Of a DNA stretch of 64,000 nucleotides, positions 19,632 through 28,354 are shown one piece after another. Source of the DNA: Bradyrhizobium centrolobii (GTDB taxonomy: Bacteria; Pseudomonadota; Alphaproteobacteria; Rhizobiales; Xanthobacteraceae); NCBI RefSeq assembly GCF_001641635.1, contig NZ_LUUB01000005.1, positions 1 to 64,000 of the forward strand. The letters are read 5' to 3'. Position 1 is the first letter of the stretch. Each line of letters starts with the position of its first letter. The translations under genes and the position numbers were made by a program. The notes below the pieces were generated by a model, which had not been told where the DNA came from, searched no databases, and saw nothing but the letters and a program-made list of their open reading frames with translations.

Positions 19632-19645
19632 TCAGTGGCAGGTCA
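19632..19645 (-). repeat. Right terminal inverted repeat of the IS407-group element
   Basis: Reverse complement of the left repeat, followed by the second target-duplication copy TCAT at 19646-19649. Confidence 0.88.
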
Positions 19646-19649
19646 TCAT

Positions 19650-19900
19650 CAGTCCCACTCGAACGCCTTGTCGAAAGATATCCTCAGCTCGCCCTCACCG
19701 AGGAATTCCGAAATCAACGAAGTTGGCGATGGTCGGGCCGTTTGGCTGCCTACCCTTGTCATAACTGATCAGCGCGGTTGAGGTGACGCATGGCATCCCG
19801 CAGTTTGAGTTTGTCAGCGTATTGCGAACTCGACAGATTGGCGCCACCTCTTCGTGGGCCTTCCGTATGTAGACATTGCCCTGCGTCTGATCAGGCAGGT
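19650..19900 (-). pseudogene. Relic of binding protein SBP4, 5' part
   Basis: On the minus strand CGMPCVTSTALISYDKGRQP followed by NGPTIANFVDFGIPR aligns with CGVPEVVTGKIIAYDKDKLP and NGPKTIADFFDTEKFPG of SBP2. This is the half of the fourth binding-protein gene upstream of the IS407-group element. The sequence before the CG motif is too diverged to follow to the signal peptide. Confidence 0.7.
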
Positions 19901-19979
19901 AGTAGAGGTGTAAACGGGTTGTAACGAAGGACTCGCGTCCGGGCGTGACGCCGACGGAAGGCTTTCGAAAGAGAGTGTC

Positions 19980-20480
19980 AGGAGATCAGCTCCTTCAATG
20001 TTCGAGGTATTGGATGATCATTGAGCGCGAATACCGAGGATCTCGACGCCTTGCAGCTGGTTTCCCGCGCGGCAATCTTGTGCGGCGGTCGGCAACTAAT
20101 CGATCTGGGCGTACCAGGCGTGGTAATCACCGAATTAGCATTGCTCTGCCAGGGGGAAAAGGCGCTTCCGCCCGAGCGAATGGGGAGGCCGGCGAAATCT
20201 ATGGTCGCCGCGTTGAAGCATTCCTTGACCATTGGTGCCATTTCCGCGCAATACCTCTTGCGGGGAGTTGCCGGATCTCGTTCACTCACGCAGGACAGCT
20301 TCTTATGGACCAGGATGAAGCCTGCTCTGTTCAAGACAGTTCATCTACGATGGGCCGCGCGTTGGGGATGGTGACGTCGTAGCTAACGGTTGGGAAATCG
20401 AAACCCGCCGGTGTACTGACTGCCTCCGCCTTCTCATCAGGTGTGCGACCCGCAATGGATCTGGCCTGCGCGCGCACCAA
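19980..20480 (-). pseudogene. Possible CmcJ/NvfI-family oxidoreductase relic
   Basis: Minus-strand pieces in two frames read FPTVSYDVTIPNARPIVDELS and, after a stop, RAGFILVHKKLS, then RYCAEMAPMVKECF. These resemble the N-terminal region of CmcJ/NvfI-type 2-oxoglutarate-dependent oxygenases (usual pattern: NARP, DEL, GF-LV, YYPEVE). Downstream the match fades. Identification is from memory of the family pattern and is tentative. Confidence 0.35.
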
Positions 20481-21608
20481 ACACGTCGAGGTCGAGTCGC
20501 ACTGTCCGACGAGCACGATCCCAAGTGTTGTTCTTCCTAAACTCGCCGTCACAATACGCGCAGACTCTCAAGCCGAAGGTGCGAATGCCAGTCAATAGTG
20601 CGTAAAATCGGCAAAGTGAGCGGCAGGCTTTCCCGATTTTGGCGGGCATGTTTGCACATTGAGCGTTGTGAAGCTTCGCAATTCGCCCACTAAACACATA
20701 ATTCCGGCCAAAACTGATCTCAATTCGAGGAAATCCAGCTGCAAAACGTGGCTAGGATGAAGTGATGCTATTTCATTGTTTTGGGCGCTTGATGGTATCG
20801 CTGCGTGCAAGCTGTGTTGAAATTTTGGGCCGCGAACATGGTCCGGGGCTGATATGGCCAAGGCCGGGGTCGCTGGGAAAGGCCGCGATTTGTGCGTTTG
20901 CCCTCGTCAATGAGATGGATCAAGTGCGCACGGGCGCACGTGGCCAGGAGGCGTCGTGCACTTGGGCCGAGCTAGATTGCCGCCGCCCAGCAGTTGATCG
21001 GAGAAGGCTGACCACACGCCCTGCTGGCAGCGACCTAAAATTGATGTCCAAGTGCTATCCAAGAAACATCTGACGTGTGCGTTCCGGTGCGGACCTCTCA
21101 GAAGGCAAATTGCTATCTTGGCGGGTGCCGGAAAGTGGTCAACGTCGGTCCAGCGGACTCCGGCGCACCGCGAATTTCGGGTCTAAAGTGGCTATCCGAA
21201 TTGCCCAAACAAAGCCGTGCTGATCTATCGCCGCAATCTCGCCCGTCGAGACACCGGACCGGGGGTCATCGTATCTGGAGGTACGCCGATCCATGTTCAC
21301 CGATCTCGACAGCGACGTCCACGAGATTTGCTTCGTCGCAGTCTGGCCGGCGCGACGGATATGGCCGAGTCGGCGGGACGGCGGACCGGCCGCATCTCAA
21401 CGCGGGTGTGGCGAGCAGGGAGGGCGGTCGAAGCGCCGCGCGATCAAAGTTGGGTTCCCATCTCAAATATTGGCTTCGTGGCGCGTTGCCATAGCGGGAG
21501 TGTGGGGTCGATGAGCGGGGTTCTCCAACGCGCCGCACGACAGTCAACGGCATGCGTTCTCAAGTCCGGCGCGGGGCCGGCCTCACAAAATCAACAAAGG
21601 AGTTTCTG
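20481..21608. other. Gap upstream of BKACE gene
   Basis: Over 1 kb with no gene I recognise. Frames at 20762-21073 and 21217-21609 on the plus strand lack domains and good starts. Must contain the promoter of the BKACE gene, which I could not place. Confidence 0.35.
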
Positions 21609-22493
21609 ATGTCTCAAAAAGTCGTCGTCACATGCGCAATTACTGGTGGGAGCTCCGCGGTGCTTGCCAAGCACCCGGATATTCCCAAGACACCGTCACA
21701 AATTGCAGATGCGGCATTAGAAGCTGCGAAAGCAGGGGCTGCGGTCGTTCACATTCATGTCCGCGATCCAGAAACAGGGGCTCCGTCGAACCGGCTCGAC
21801 CTCTATGAACAGGTCGTCAAAAAACTTCGGGACGCGGCCACCGACGTCGTCATCAACTTGACCTGCGGAATGGATGGAGAGCTGGCGTTTGAATCTCTCG
21901 ATCCGGTAAAGCTTAGCAAGGCGAGCACCCTCAAGAACCCCGTGGGCCGCTGTGCGCAGGCAATCAAACTCCAGCCAGAACTGGCGACGCTCGATTGCGG
22001 CACGATGAACTTTGGGCAGACCCTGTACGTTGCACGGATGTCCGATCTCCGAGAGATGGCGACGCTCATGCGAGACGCCGGCGTCAAGCCCGAGCTCGAA
22101 TGCTTCGATCTCGGTCACATTGAAAATGCGAAGACCCTCATCAGAGAGGGCAAAATCGATGGCCCCCCGCTTTTTCAGTTTTGCCTCGGCACAGGTTATG
22201 GCGCTCCTGCGGTGCCGATTGCCATGCAGGCGATGCGAGACATTTTGCCGTCTGGTGCAATTTGGGGCGGTTTCGGTTGCGGCGCCGACGAAATGCCTGT
22301 TGTCGCACAGCTGGTGGCATTGGGCGGGCATGTCCGAGTTGGGTTGGAGGATAACATCTACCTTCGACGTGGCGTTCTGGCCTCGAACGCCCAACTGGTC
22401 GAGAATGCACTTGGAATCATTGAGCGCATGGGCGCCAGCGTTGCCACTCCGGCTGAGGCCCGGAAAATGCTTGGCGTTGTGAAGCGTGGATAG
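21609..22493 (+). CDS. BKACE-family beta-keto acid cleavage enzyme (DUF849)
   Basis: 294 residues from ATG 21609, set by the ribosome site AAAGGAG; an in-frame ATG at 21552 would add an unlikely Arg/Ala-rich leader. Family features: VTCAITGGSS at the N-terminus, the zinc-binding VVHIHVRDPETG (both His), CGTMNFG, ECFDLGHIENA, and GLEDNIY near the end. BKACE enzymes react a 3-keto acid with acetyl-CoA to give a new acyl-CoA plus acetoacetate. One subgroup acts on 3-dehydrocarnitine, yielding betainyl-CoA. The carnitine dehydrogenase and thioesterase at 5.3-6.9 kb and CaiD at 34.3 kb make that the best guess; other keto acids remain possible. Confidence 0.9.
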   Translation: MSQKVVVTCAITGGSSAVLAKHPDIPKTPSQIADAALEAAKAGAAVVHIHVRDPETGAPSNRLDLYEQVVKKLRDAATDVVINLTCGMDGELAFESLDPVKLSKASTLKNPVGRCAQAIKLQPELATLDCGTMNFGQTLYVARMSDLREMATLMRDAGVKPELECFDLGHIENAKTLIREGKIDGPPLFQFCLGTGYGAPAVPIAMQAMRDILPSGAIWGGFGCGADEMPVVAQLVALGGHVRVGLEDNIYLRRGVLASNAQLVENALGIIERMGASVATPAEARKMLGVVKRG

Positions 22494-22521
22494 CATCATG
22501 CTTCCATACTGAGATCTACGG

Positions 22522-22551
22522 CGCCTGGTCGGGAACACCCTCGACCAGGCG
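22522..22551 (+). terminator. Terminator after BKACE gene
   Basis: CGCCTGGTCG (22522-22531) and CGACCAGGCG (22542-22551) make a perfect 10-bp stem with a 10-base loop, 29 bases past the stop codon, followed by a T-rich stretch (aattcgtatttt). Confidence 0.7.
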
Positions 22552-23026
22552 AATTCGTATTTTCCTCCATATTGGCGGCACCCGAGATCCCGGCCAAGAC
22601 TAATTTGCCGCCGTCGCGGTCGCGTACAGATTGCAGCCATCTCGACGATCCTCCTCAGTTAGGTCGGCACTTTGACCTCGGACATTCTCGCTTGGAGGGA
22701 TTCCTTGATCTCCTGGCGCCGCATTGAAGATCTGCGCGGATCACCGCGGCTAGAGGTGTGTGCATTTCCGTCGCGCCGACGCCTAGTCCCAACGGCCGCT
22801 CGTTGAATTTGTTGCACTTGGCCGTCGGATCCTAGCCCTTGCTAGGGCGAGCCGGATAAGGCCGTTTCGTGCAGCTTGCTCTCGTAACGACCTAAATTAG
22901 CTAGCAGGTACACGGGTTTAAAGCGCGTCGGAGCGGGAGCCCATCACTTGAACTCGTCGAGCAGCTTCTCGAGTCGGTGCTTTCGAGCCTCAATCCAGCT
23001 CTCTCCAACCGCATCAAAGCGTTTTG
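22552..23026. other. Gap with a short coding-like remnant
   Basis: Minus strand 22945-23025 reads VGESWIEARKHRLEKLLDEF and then a stop, directly after the SDR gene in another frame. It looks like a protein C-terminus but is too short to identify. Nothing else seen. Confidence 0.35.
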
Positions 23027-23788
23027 CTACGACGTGACAGCAATGCAAACGCCGTTAATTCCCGACGCGCCCGGACTCACAAGAAAGCCGATCGTTGCCG
23101 CGACCTCACGCACATCCACGAAACGTCTGGCTGGCTGTGCCGCGCGGAACCGCTCCGCCGCGTCGGTGCTCACGCCCATGATAGCCGCCTGGACTTCCAG
23201 CTGATCACGCATCATCGGCGTATCCATCCAGCCCGGCGCAACCGCATTGACAGTCAGGCCATGCGCCGCCCCTTCCAATGCGGCCACGCGCACAAGCCCA
23301 AGAACGCCATGCTTCGCAGCAGTGTATGCGGCCTTCCCGGGTGCTCCAGCGAAGCTCGCAGTGGATGCCGTGACCACAATTCGGCCGCCGGGGGCCGCTG
23401 TTAAGGCTGACCACGCCGCTTTCATCGCGAAGAATGGTCCGTCCAACATCGCACTCCGAAGACGCTCCCATTCGTGGTCCGGAAACTGATCGATCGCGGC
23501 GACAAACTGGCAGCCGGCGTTCAAGACAAGAATGTCGAGGCGTCCAGCGACCGCTAGCACATGGGCGACCATATCGCGGTTTCCACTGGCAGCCGCAACG
23601 TCCACATTGAAGACGTCGACTCCAGCAATGTCGACGCCATGCACGTCCGCCCCGCGTTCGCGTAGTTCGGCCACGATGGCATTGCCAAGCCCTCCCGCCG
23701 CTCCAGTGACCAGCGCGACCCCGCCTTTAAGCGAGCGCTCACCCGCGTGGAGTTGCTGTTGGTCGCTGTCGCACTCGAGCTTGGCCAT
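23027..23788 (-). CDS. Short-chain dehydrogenase/reductase, 3-hydroxybutyrate dehydrogenase-like
   Basis: 253 residues of classical SDR fold: TGAAGGLG (28-35) for NAD(P), LVLNAG, catalytic Ser in VTASTASFAG, and YTAAK. The sequence around GKAAYTAAKHGVLGL and VNAVAPGWMDTPM resembles D-3-hydroxybutyrate dehydrogenases. Such an enzyme would fit reduction of the acetoacetate released by BKACE, but that link is inference. The start has GCAGGAG upstream. It stands alone between the BKACE terminator and the aminotransferase operon. Confidence 0.82.
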   Translation of the reverse strand: MAKLECDSDQQQLHAGERSLKGGVALVTGAAGGLGNAIVAELRERGADVHGVDIAGVDVFNVDVAAASGNRDMVAHVLAVAGRLDILVLNAGCQFVAAIDQFPDHEWERLRSAMLDGPFFAMKAAWSALTAAPGGRIVVTASTASFAGAPGKAAYTAAKHGVLGLVRVAALEGAAHGLTVNAVAPGWMDTPMMRDQLEVQAAIMGVSTDAAERFRAAQPARRFVDVREVAATIGFLVSPGASGINGVCIAVTS

Positions 23789-24047
23789 CCACTTTTCTCC
23801 TGCAGGAGCAAGACCAATTGCCGCCGGTCTATGATCCTTACCATGCGCGAGCTATTAGAACGCGCTTGCCGCTTTTTTCCTCAAGTTGATTCGGCTTCAC
23901 TCGAACGCGTTAAGCGTACGTGCTTTAGTTCAGAGCAGAGCTGTCGCGCCTCCTTTCGAAGTCTCTAGGTTTACAGGGCCGCCATCCGTTCAAAAGTGCC
24001 GCATCTCGGTCCGCGGCTCCAGGTCTCCGCGGGATGCTAGAATCTTA

Positions 24048-25439
24048 TCAAGTGCCTTTCGCGAGTTCGTCCATCACCTGCTTGGTCGCTCGATAGGCTA
24101 GATCGACGATCTCGTCAATTTCAGCCTCCGATACCACAAGAGGTGGAGCGAACCCGAGAATGTCGCCATGCGGCATCGCGCGGGCAATAAGCCCCCGATC
24201 ACGGGCTGCCTTAGAGATTCGAGCACCCACCTTGAGATCCGGATCGAATCGACGCTTCGTCTGGCGATCGGCAACGAATTCGACGGCGCCGAGTAGGCCC
24301 ACGCCCCGCACTTCACCAACGATCTCTAGCTGTGCGAACCGTTCGCTGAGCCGCCTTTGGAAATGCGCACCGACGACCCTGGCGCGGTCGCTGAGTCGTT
24401 CCTTCTCGACAATATCAAGGACGGCATTGGCAGCGGCAGCCGCAATCGGATGGCCGGAATAGGTATACCCGTGCGAGAACGATCCAACTCGCTCGGCAGC
24501 CTCCTCCATAACGGCATAGACCCTCTCACCGACAATGGCTCCTGAGAGTGGCATGTATCCGGATGTCAAACCTTTCGCGACTGTCACAAGATCCGGCTCC
24601 ATCCCGTATAGCGTGCTGCCGAAGTCTGCGCCGGTTCGACCGAATCCGCAGATGACCTCATCGGCGATCAGAAGAACATCGTAGCGCCTGAGCACGGCCT
24701 GAATTTCATGCCAGTAGCCGGCGGGAGGCGGTGTAATGCCGCCGGTGCCCAACACCGGCTCAGCAATGAAGGCACCGATTGTTTCGGGCCCCTCTCGCAC
24801 GATGAGCGCTTCAAGCTCGGCCGCACGCCGGCGAGAAAAGGACTCTTCCATTTCACCTGGTTCGGCGCCCCAATAGTGGTGAGGTGTGCCCGTGTGCAAA
24901 ATACCTGGAAACGGGAGATCCATGTGATCATGGTAGAATGACATACCCGTCATCGAGCCGGAGATGACCGAGCAGCCGTGATAGCCACGCTCGCGCGAGA
25001 TGATCTTCTTCTTCTTAGGTTGGCCGCGCAGATTGTTATAATACCAAACGAGCTTGGCTTGGGTTTCGTTGGCGTCTGAGCCGGATAGGCCAAAAAAGAC
25101 CTTGCTAGGCTTGCCAGGCGCCATTCGCACCAGACGGTCCGACAGGGTCGCAAGCTCTACGGTGGTGTGGGCCGCATAGGTGTGGTAGTATGCAAGTTTG
25201 TAGGCCTGTCGCGCGATCGCTTCGGCCACCTCAGTCCGGCCGTATCCGATGTTTACACAATACAGGCCGGCGAAGCCGTCAATGTAGCTATGTCCCTGCG
25301 CATCTTCGATCCGGATGCCCTTGCCGCCGGCGACGATCGTGGGATCGCCGATTTTGCCGCTCGCATAGTCCTTGAGCTGGGTGAAGGGATGAAGGACACT
25401 CGAGCGATCGAGCTCAGCGATGGTCCTAACTGCAGTCAT
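24048..25439 (-). CDS. Class III PLP aminotransferase (omega-amine:pyruvate type)
   Basis: 463 residues. Class III features: SGSDANETQAK, YHGCSVISGSMTG, the PLP aspartate in LLIADEVICGFGRTG, the Schiff-base lysine in VAKGLTSGYMPL, and the YTYSGHP loop. Enzymes of this type transfer the amino group of putrescine, beta-alanine, GABA or similar amines to pyruvate. It begins 11 bases after the stop of an aldehyde dehydrogenase gene, with TTAGGAG before the ATG, so the two form an operon that would turn an amine into an aldehyde and then an acid. This suits a locus with polyamine-type transport. Exact amine unknown. Confidence 0.9.
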   Translation of the reverse strand: MTAVRTIAELDRSSVLHPFTQLKDYASGKIGDPTIVAGGKGIRIEDAQGHSYIDGFAGLYCVNIGYGRTEVAEAIARQAYKLAYYHTYAAHTTVELATLSDRLVRMAPGKPSKVFFGLSGSDANETQAKLVWYYNNLRGQPKKKKIISRERGYHGCSVISGSMTGMSFYHDHMDLPFPGILHTGTPHHYWGAEPGEMEESFSRRRAAELEALIVREGPETIGAFIAEPVLGTGGITPPPAGYWHEIQAVLRRYDVLLIADEVICGFGRTGADFGSTLYGMEPDLVTVAKGLTSGYMPLSGAIVGERVYAVMEEAAERVGSFSHGYTYSGHPIAAAAANAVLDIVEKERLSDRARVVGAHFQRRLSERFAQLEIVGEVRGVGLLGAVEFVADRQTKRRFDPDLKVGARISKAARDRGLIARAMPHGDILGFAPPLVVSEAEIDEIVDLAYRATKQVMDELAKGT

Positions 25440-25450
25440 TCCGAAATCTC

Positions 25451-26965
25451 CTAAGCCGCCAAATCGCCGAAGCAGACGAATTTAAGTTCCATGAATTCAT
25501 CGATCCCGTGTCGCGAACCCTCGCGACCGAGCCCCGATTGCTTCCATCCTCCGAACGGAATTGGCGGTCCCGTGAACGAAGCTGTGTTGATACCCACCAT
25601 GCCGTACTCGATGTTCTCGGAAAGTCTGAGCGCTCGACGCAAGCTGTCTGTGTAGACGTAGGCGGCTAACCCCATTTCGCTCGCATTGGCCCTGGCGAGG
25701 ACCTCATCCTCCGTATCGAACGGAAGGACCGCAGCTACCGGACCGAACGTCTCTTCACGAGCAATGAGCATTGTGTCCGTGACGTCGCATAACAGGGTTG
25801 GAGGAACGAAGTTCGGACCCAATATCTCCTCCTGTTTCGAGGAAATGACCCGCGCTCCTTTTGCCGCAGCATCGTCGATATGAGCTCTGCATTTATTGGC
25901 GACCGACAGCTTCGTCATTGGCCCGATATCCGTCGCGGGCTCCAAGCCGTGCCCCACCTTCAGTCGAGCCATTTCCGATGCAAACCGTTCAACGAAGGTG
26001 CCATAGACACCCCTTTGCACGTAGATGCGGTTGGCGGCCAAACAATCCTGCCCGGATGTTGCAAACTTCGCCGCGATTGCACCCGTGACAGCTCTGTCAA
26101 CGTCCACGTCGTCAAAGACGAGAAAGGGGGCATGGCCCCCAAGTTCGAGCGACACCTTCTTTACTGTCTGCGCCGCCCCTCCCAAGAGAAGCCGGCCAAC
26201 TTGGGTGGAACCCGTGAATGAGAGGGCGCGCACTCTGGTATCGTGCAGAAGAGGCGTCGATAGAGCGACGGGATCGCCTACGAGCACCTGAAACACGCCA
26301 GGCGGCAGGCCAGCCTCTTCGGCCAACCTGGCGAGAGCAAGAGCAGAGAGCGGCGTTTCGGGAGCAGGCTTCACGATAATCGGACAGCCAGCGGCAAGAG
26401 CCGCTCCAGCCTTTCGTGTGATCATGGCGACGGGAAAATTCCAGGGAGTGATCGCTGCCGCGACACCGATCGGCTGCTTTCGCACATGAAGGAGGCTGGC
26501 GGGCTTGTGGCTTGGGATCGTTTCGCCATAGGTGCGCTCCCCCTCCGCAGCGAACCAATCGAGAAATCCTGCACCGTAGCCAATTTCGTACCGTGCCTCA
26601 GCGAGCGGCTTGCCCTGCTCGACCGTCACCAGGATGGCGAGCTCTTCCGAATGCTCGCGGATCAAAGATGCCCAAGCCCTAAGAAGCTCTCCTCGCTTTG
26701 CCGGCAATAGTTCGCGCCACGCACTAAAAGATCGTTCAGCTGCCGCGATCGCGAGATCCATATCCGGAGCACCGCAACGCGCAACGTCAGCGACTTCTTC
26801 TCCAGTCGCCGGGTCGATCACGACGTCGCGCTGCTCGCCCGCAATCCAGCGGCCATCGATGAGCGCGGCCCCTGCAACAAAATCGCGCCGCCGCAGACCT
26901 TGCAGGTGCATCGCAGCAAGAGCAGTCAAATGTGGGCTTTTGTGCCGAACATTTTGAAAGGTCAT
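25451..26965 (-). CDS. Aldehyde dehydrogenase, succinate-semialdehyde dehydrogenase-like
   Basis: 504 residues from ATG 26965; the frame opens upstream to 27025 but those residues are not family-like. ALDH motifs: TPWNFPVAMITRKAGAALAA, FTGSTQVGR, catalytic Glu in LELGGHAP, catalytic Cys in SGQDCLAANRIYVQ, and EETFGPVAAVLPF. The YGAGFLDWFAAEGERTYGE segment is typical of GabD-type semialdehyde dehydrogenases. It probably oxidises the aldehyde produced by the aminotransferase encoded 11 bases downstream. No strong ribosome site was seen at the start. Confidence 0.9.
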   Translation of the reverse strand: MTFQNVRHKSPHLTALAAMHLQGLRRRDFVAGAALIDGRWIAGEQRDVVIDPATGEEVADVARCGAPDMDLAIAAAERSFSAWRELLPAKRGELLRAWASLIREHSEELAILVTVEQGKPLAEARYEIGYGAGFLDWFAAEGERTYGETIPSHKPASLLHVRKQPIGVAAAITPWNFPVAMITRKAGAALAAGCPIIVKPAPETPLSALALARLAEEAGLPPGVFQVLVGDPVALSTPLLHDTRVRALSFTGSTQVGRLLLGGAAQTVKKVSLELGGHAPFLVFDDVDVDRAVTGAIAAKFATSGQDCLAANRIYVQRGVYGTFVERFASEMARLKVGHGLEPATDIGPMTKLSVANKCRAHIDDAAAKGARVISSKQEEILGPNFVPPTLLCDVTDTMLIAREETFGPVAAVLPFDTEDEVLARANASEMGLAAYVYTDSLRRALRLSENIEYGMVGINTASFTGPPIPFGGWKQSGLGREGSRHGIDEFMELKFVCFGDLAA

Positions 26966-27156
26966 TTCAGAGTCTCGCGCAGTGGTTGTTGAGCCGCCTC
27001 TGCGTTCAACATATCGCTGCGGCAAACGTGTTTGTGTCGCATTTTCCCATTGCTCGGCCGATTTCCTGCGTCGCCTGACATTTGGCGGCGAAATTCAGCT
27101 CAGAATCGTAATCGCAGTGCGGCACGACTGGATGGAGCTCTTGCCCCCTCACGGGC

Positions 27157-27740
27157 ATGGTCATCGCAAGTGCGCGCCGGCTGGCCTACTCGATCAATAT
27201 CGCTGGCTGGCTTGATGTCCTGCGCAATCCGCTCTCGCACGGGAAGCGAGAGGTCCGGGAACGTGCCGACTTGGCGGGAGAGGATGTCGTTCCGCCCCGG
27301 GATCCGCTGGACGAAAGGGCCGCGGCTTCCGCGTTCAACGCCTTCTGCGGCATACTTGAAGCGCTCGAGGCCGGCTGATGGCCAAAGTGCGTCATTCGCG
27401 GGGCGCTTTCGCCGGCCGCTGGCGAATCGCCGAAACGGACAACTAGGGTAGCAACTTCCACGATCTCGTCGAAGAGGTGCGCCTGACCTTTGACGGTGAG
27501 CCCGGCGGTGAAATCGCCTTCGGTGCGTTAGAGGGCTTTCCCGACGTCCGCTACGGCACGCGAGACGGTTGAGCCTACCCGGATTCTCATGGAGAAAACA
27601 CGAGAAGAACGACCCGCGCCAGCGGCCGCCGATGAGTTATGATCGGAACCGCGGGCAGGATCGTCGGCCACTTCTGCATACGTACTAGCGACGAGTCGGG
27701 CGCCGTTTGCGAACGCAACTGAACTCGTCAGCGTCCTGCT
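27157..27740 (+). pseudogene. Decayed pair of small hypothetical genes
   Basis: A 73-codon frame (27157-27378) ends in TGATG, overlapping an ATG that begins MAKVRHSRGAFAGRWRIAET. The second frame then runs through stops (DN*, later RR*) but stays readable: FHDLVEEVRLTFDGEPGGEI, then FPDVRYGTRDG and MIGTAGRIVGHF. That pattern recalls a small conserved hypothetical protein of alphaproteobacteria. It is broken by at least three lesions. Function unknown; the identification of the second gene is tentative. Confidence 0.35.
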
Positions 27741-27901
27741 GGACACCTCGGCGATCGCCGAACATCGATTCTGGGTGGCCAAAGCGACGGCAGCCAGCCC
27801 TCCCGCGGGCGTGAGACAACGCTCAGCGCGCCACCGCAGTCATCGGCTCTCGTCAACCTCAGATCTTGCGACCTTGCACGCTGCACGCCTGATCTCGGGG
27901 A

Positions 27902-28285
27902 TCAAGGGGATTCCACCTCCTTGAAGGCTTCGCGCGCGTTTCGGAAAGCGTCGATTCCTGCCGGAATCCCGCAATAGACGGCGACCTGAAGCAGGATCTC
28001 CTTGATCTCATTCTTCGTGAGGCCGTTCTTCAAGGCCCCTTTGACATGCAGCTTCAGCTCGTGCGGCCGATTAAGGGCACCGATCATCGCCAGATTGACA
28101 ATGCTGCGCGTGCGGCGGTCGAGCCCCGGTCGCGTCCACAATGCGCCCCAGCAAAATTCGGTCGACCATTCCGCCATCGTCCGTGTGAACTCGTCGGCGC
28201 CTGCGATGGACTTGTTAACATAATCCTCGCCGAGCACCTCTTTCCGAACCTTCAGGCCCTTCTCAAACAACTCGCTGCTGCTCAT
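27902..28285 (-). CDS. Carboxymuconolactone decarboxylase-family protein
   Basis: 127 residues, the PcaC-like size. FCWGALWTRPGLDRRTRSIV and LAMIGALNRPHELKLHVKGA followed by GLTKNEIKEILLQVAVYCG match 4-carboxymuconolactone decarboxylases closely. PcaC decarboxylates gamma-carboxymuconolactone in protocatechuate breakdown, but no other pca gene is near, so it may act on a related substrate or serve another role. It lies 70 bases downstream of the broken hydroxyisobutyrate dehydrogenase gene, same strand, with a strong hairpin between. Confidence 0.88.
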   Translation of the reverse strand: MSSSELFEKGLKVRKEVLGEDYVNKSIAGADEFTRTMAEWSTEFCWGALWTRPGLDRRTRSIVNLAMIGALNRPHELKLHVKGALKNGLTKNEIKEILLQVAVYCGIPAGIDAFRNAREAFKEVESP

Positions 28286-28320
28286 AGTTGATTCTTCCCG
28301 TGTTGATGTCCAATCGTGTC

Positions 28321-28347
28321 CGTCTGCAGCCGGCTGGGCTGCAGACG
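28321..28347. repeat. Perfect 11-bp inverted repeat in intergenic space
   Basis: CGTCTGCAGCC (28321-28331) and GGCTGCAGACG (28337-28347), loop of five. No T-tract on either side. It lies between the broken dehydrogenase and the PcaC-like gene and may be an mRNA processing hairpin or a regulator site. Confidence 0.6.
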
Positions 28348-28354
28348 CTCTTCG

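Larger units (their letters stand above)
18377..19645 (+). mobile_element. IS3-family (IS407-group) insertion sequence, complete
   Basis: 1269 bp bounded by the inverted repeat TGACCTGCCACTGA at both ends (18377-18390 and its complement at 19632-19645). It is flanked by the direct repeat TCAT (18373-18376 and 19646-19649), a 4-bp target duplication as known for the IS407 group. One transposase gene fills it. It was inserted into the SBP4 relic, whose sequence continues on both sides. The exact TSD and intact ends suggest a fairly recent insertion. Confidence 0.9.

Noticed and set aside
21717..22640. 307-codon minus-strand frame opposite the BKACE gene
   Set aside because: Antisense to a well-conserved BKACE with a good ribosome site; no domain of its own.
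27902..28285. PcaC as evidence for a protocatechuate pathway
   Set aside because: No other pca or cat genes are in the window, so the family name cannot be taken as the pathway.
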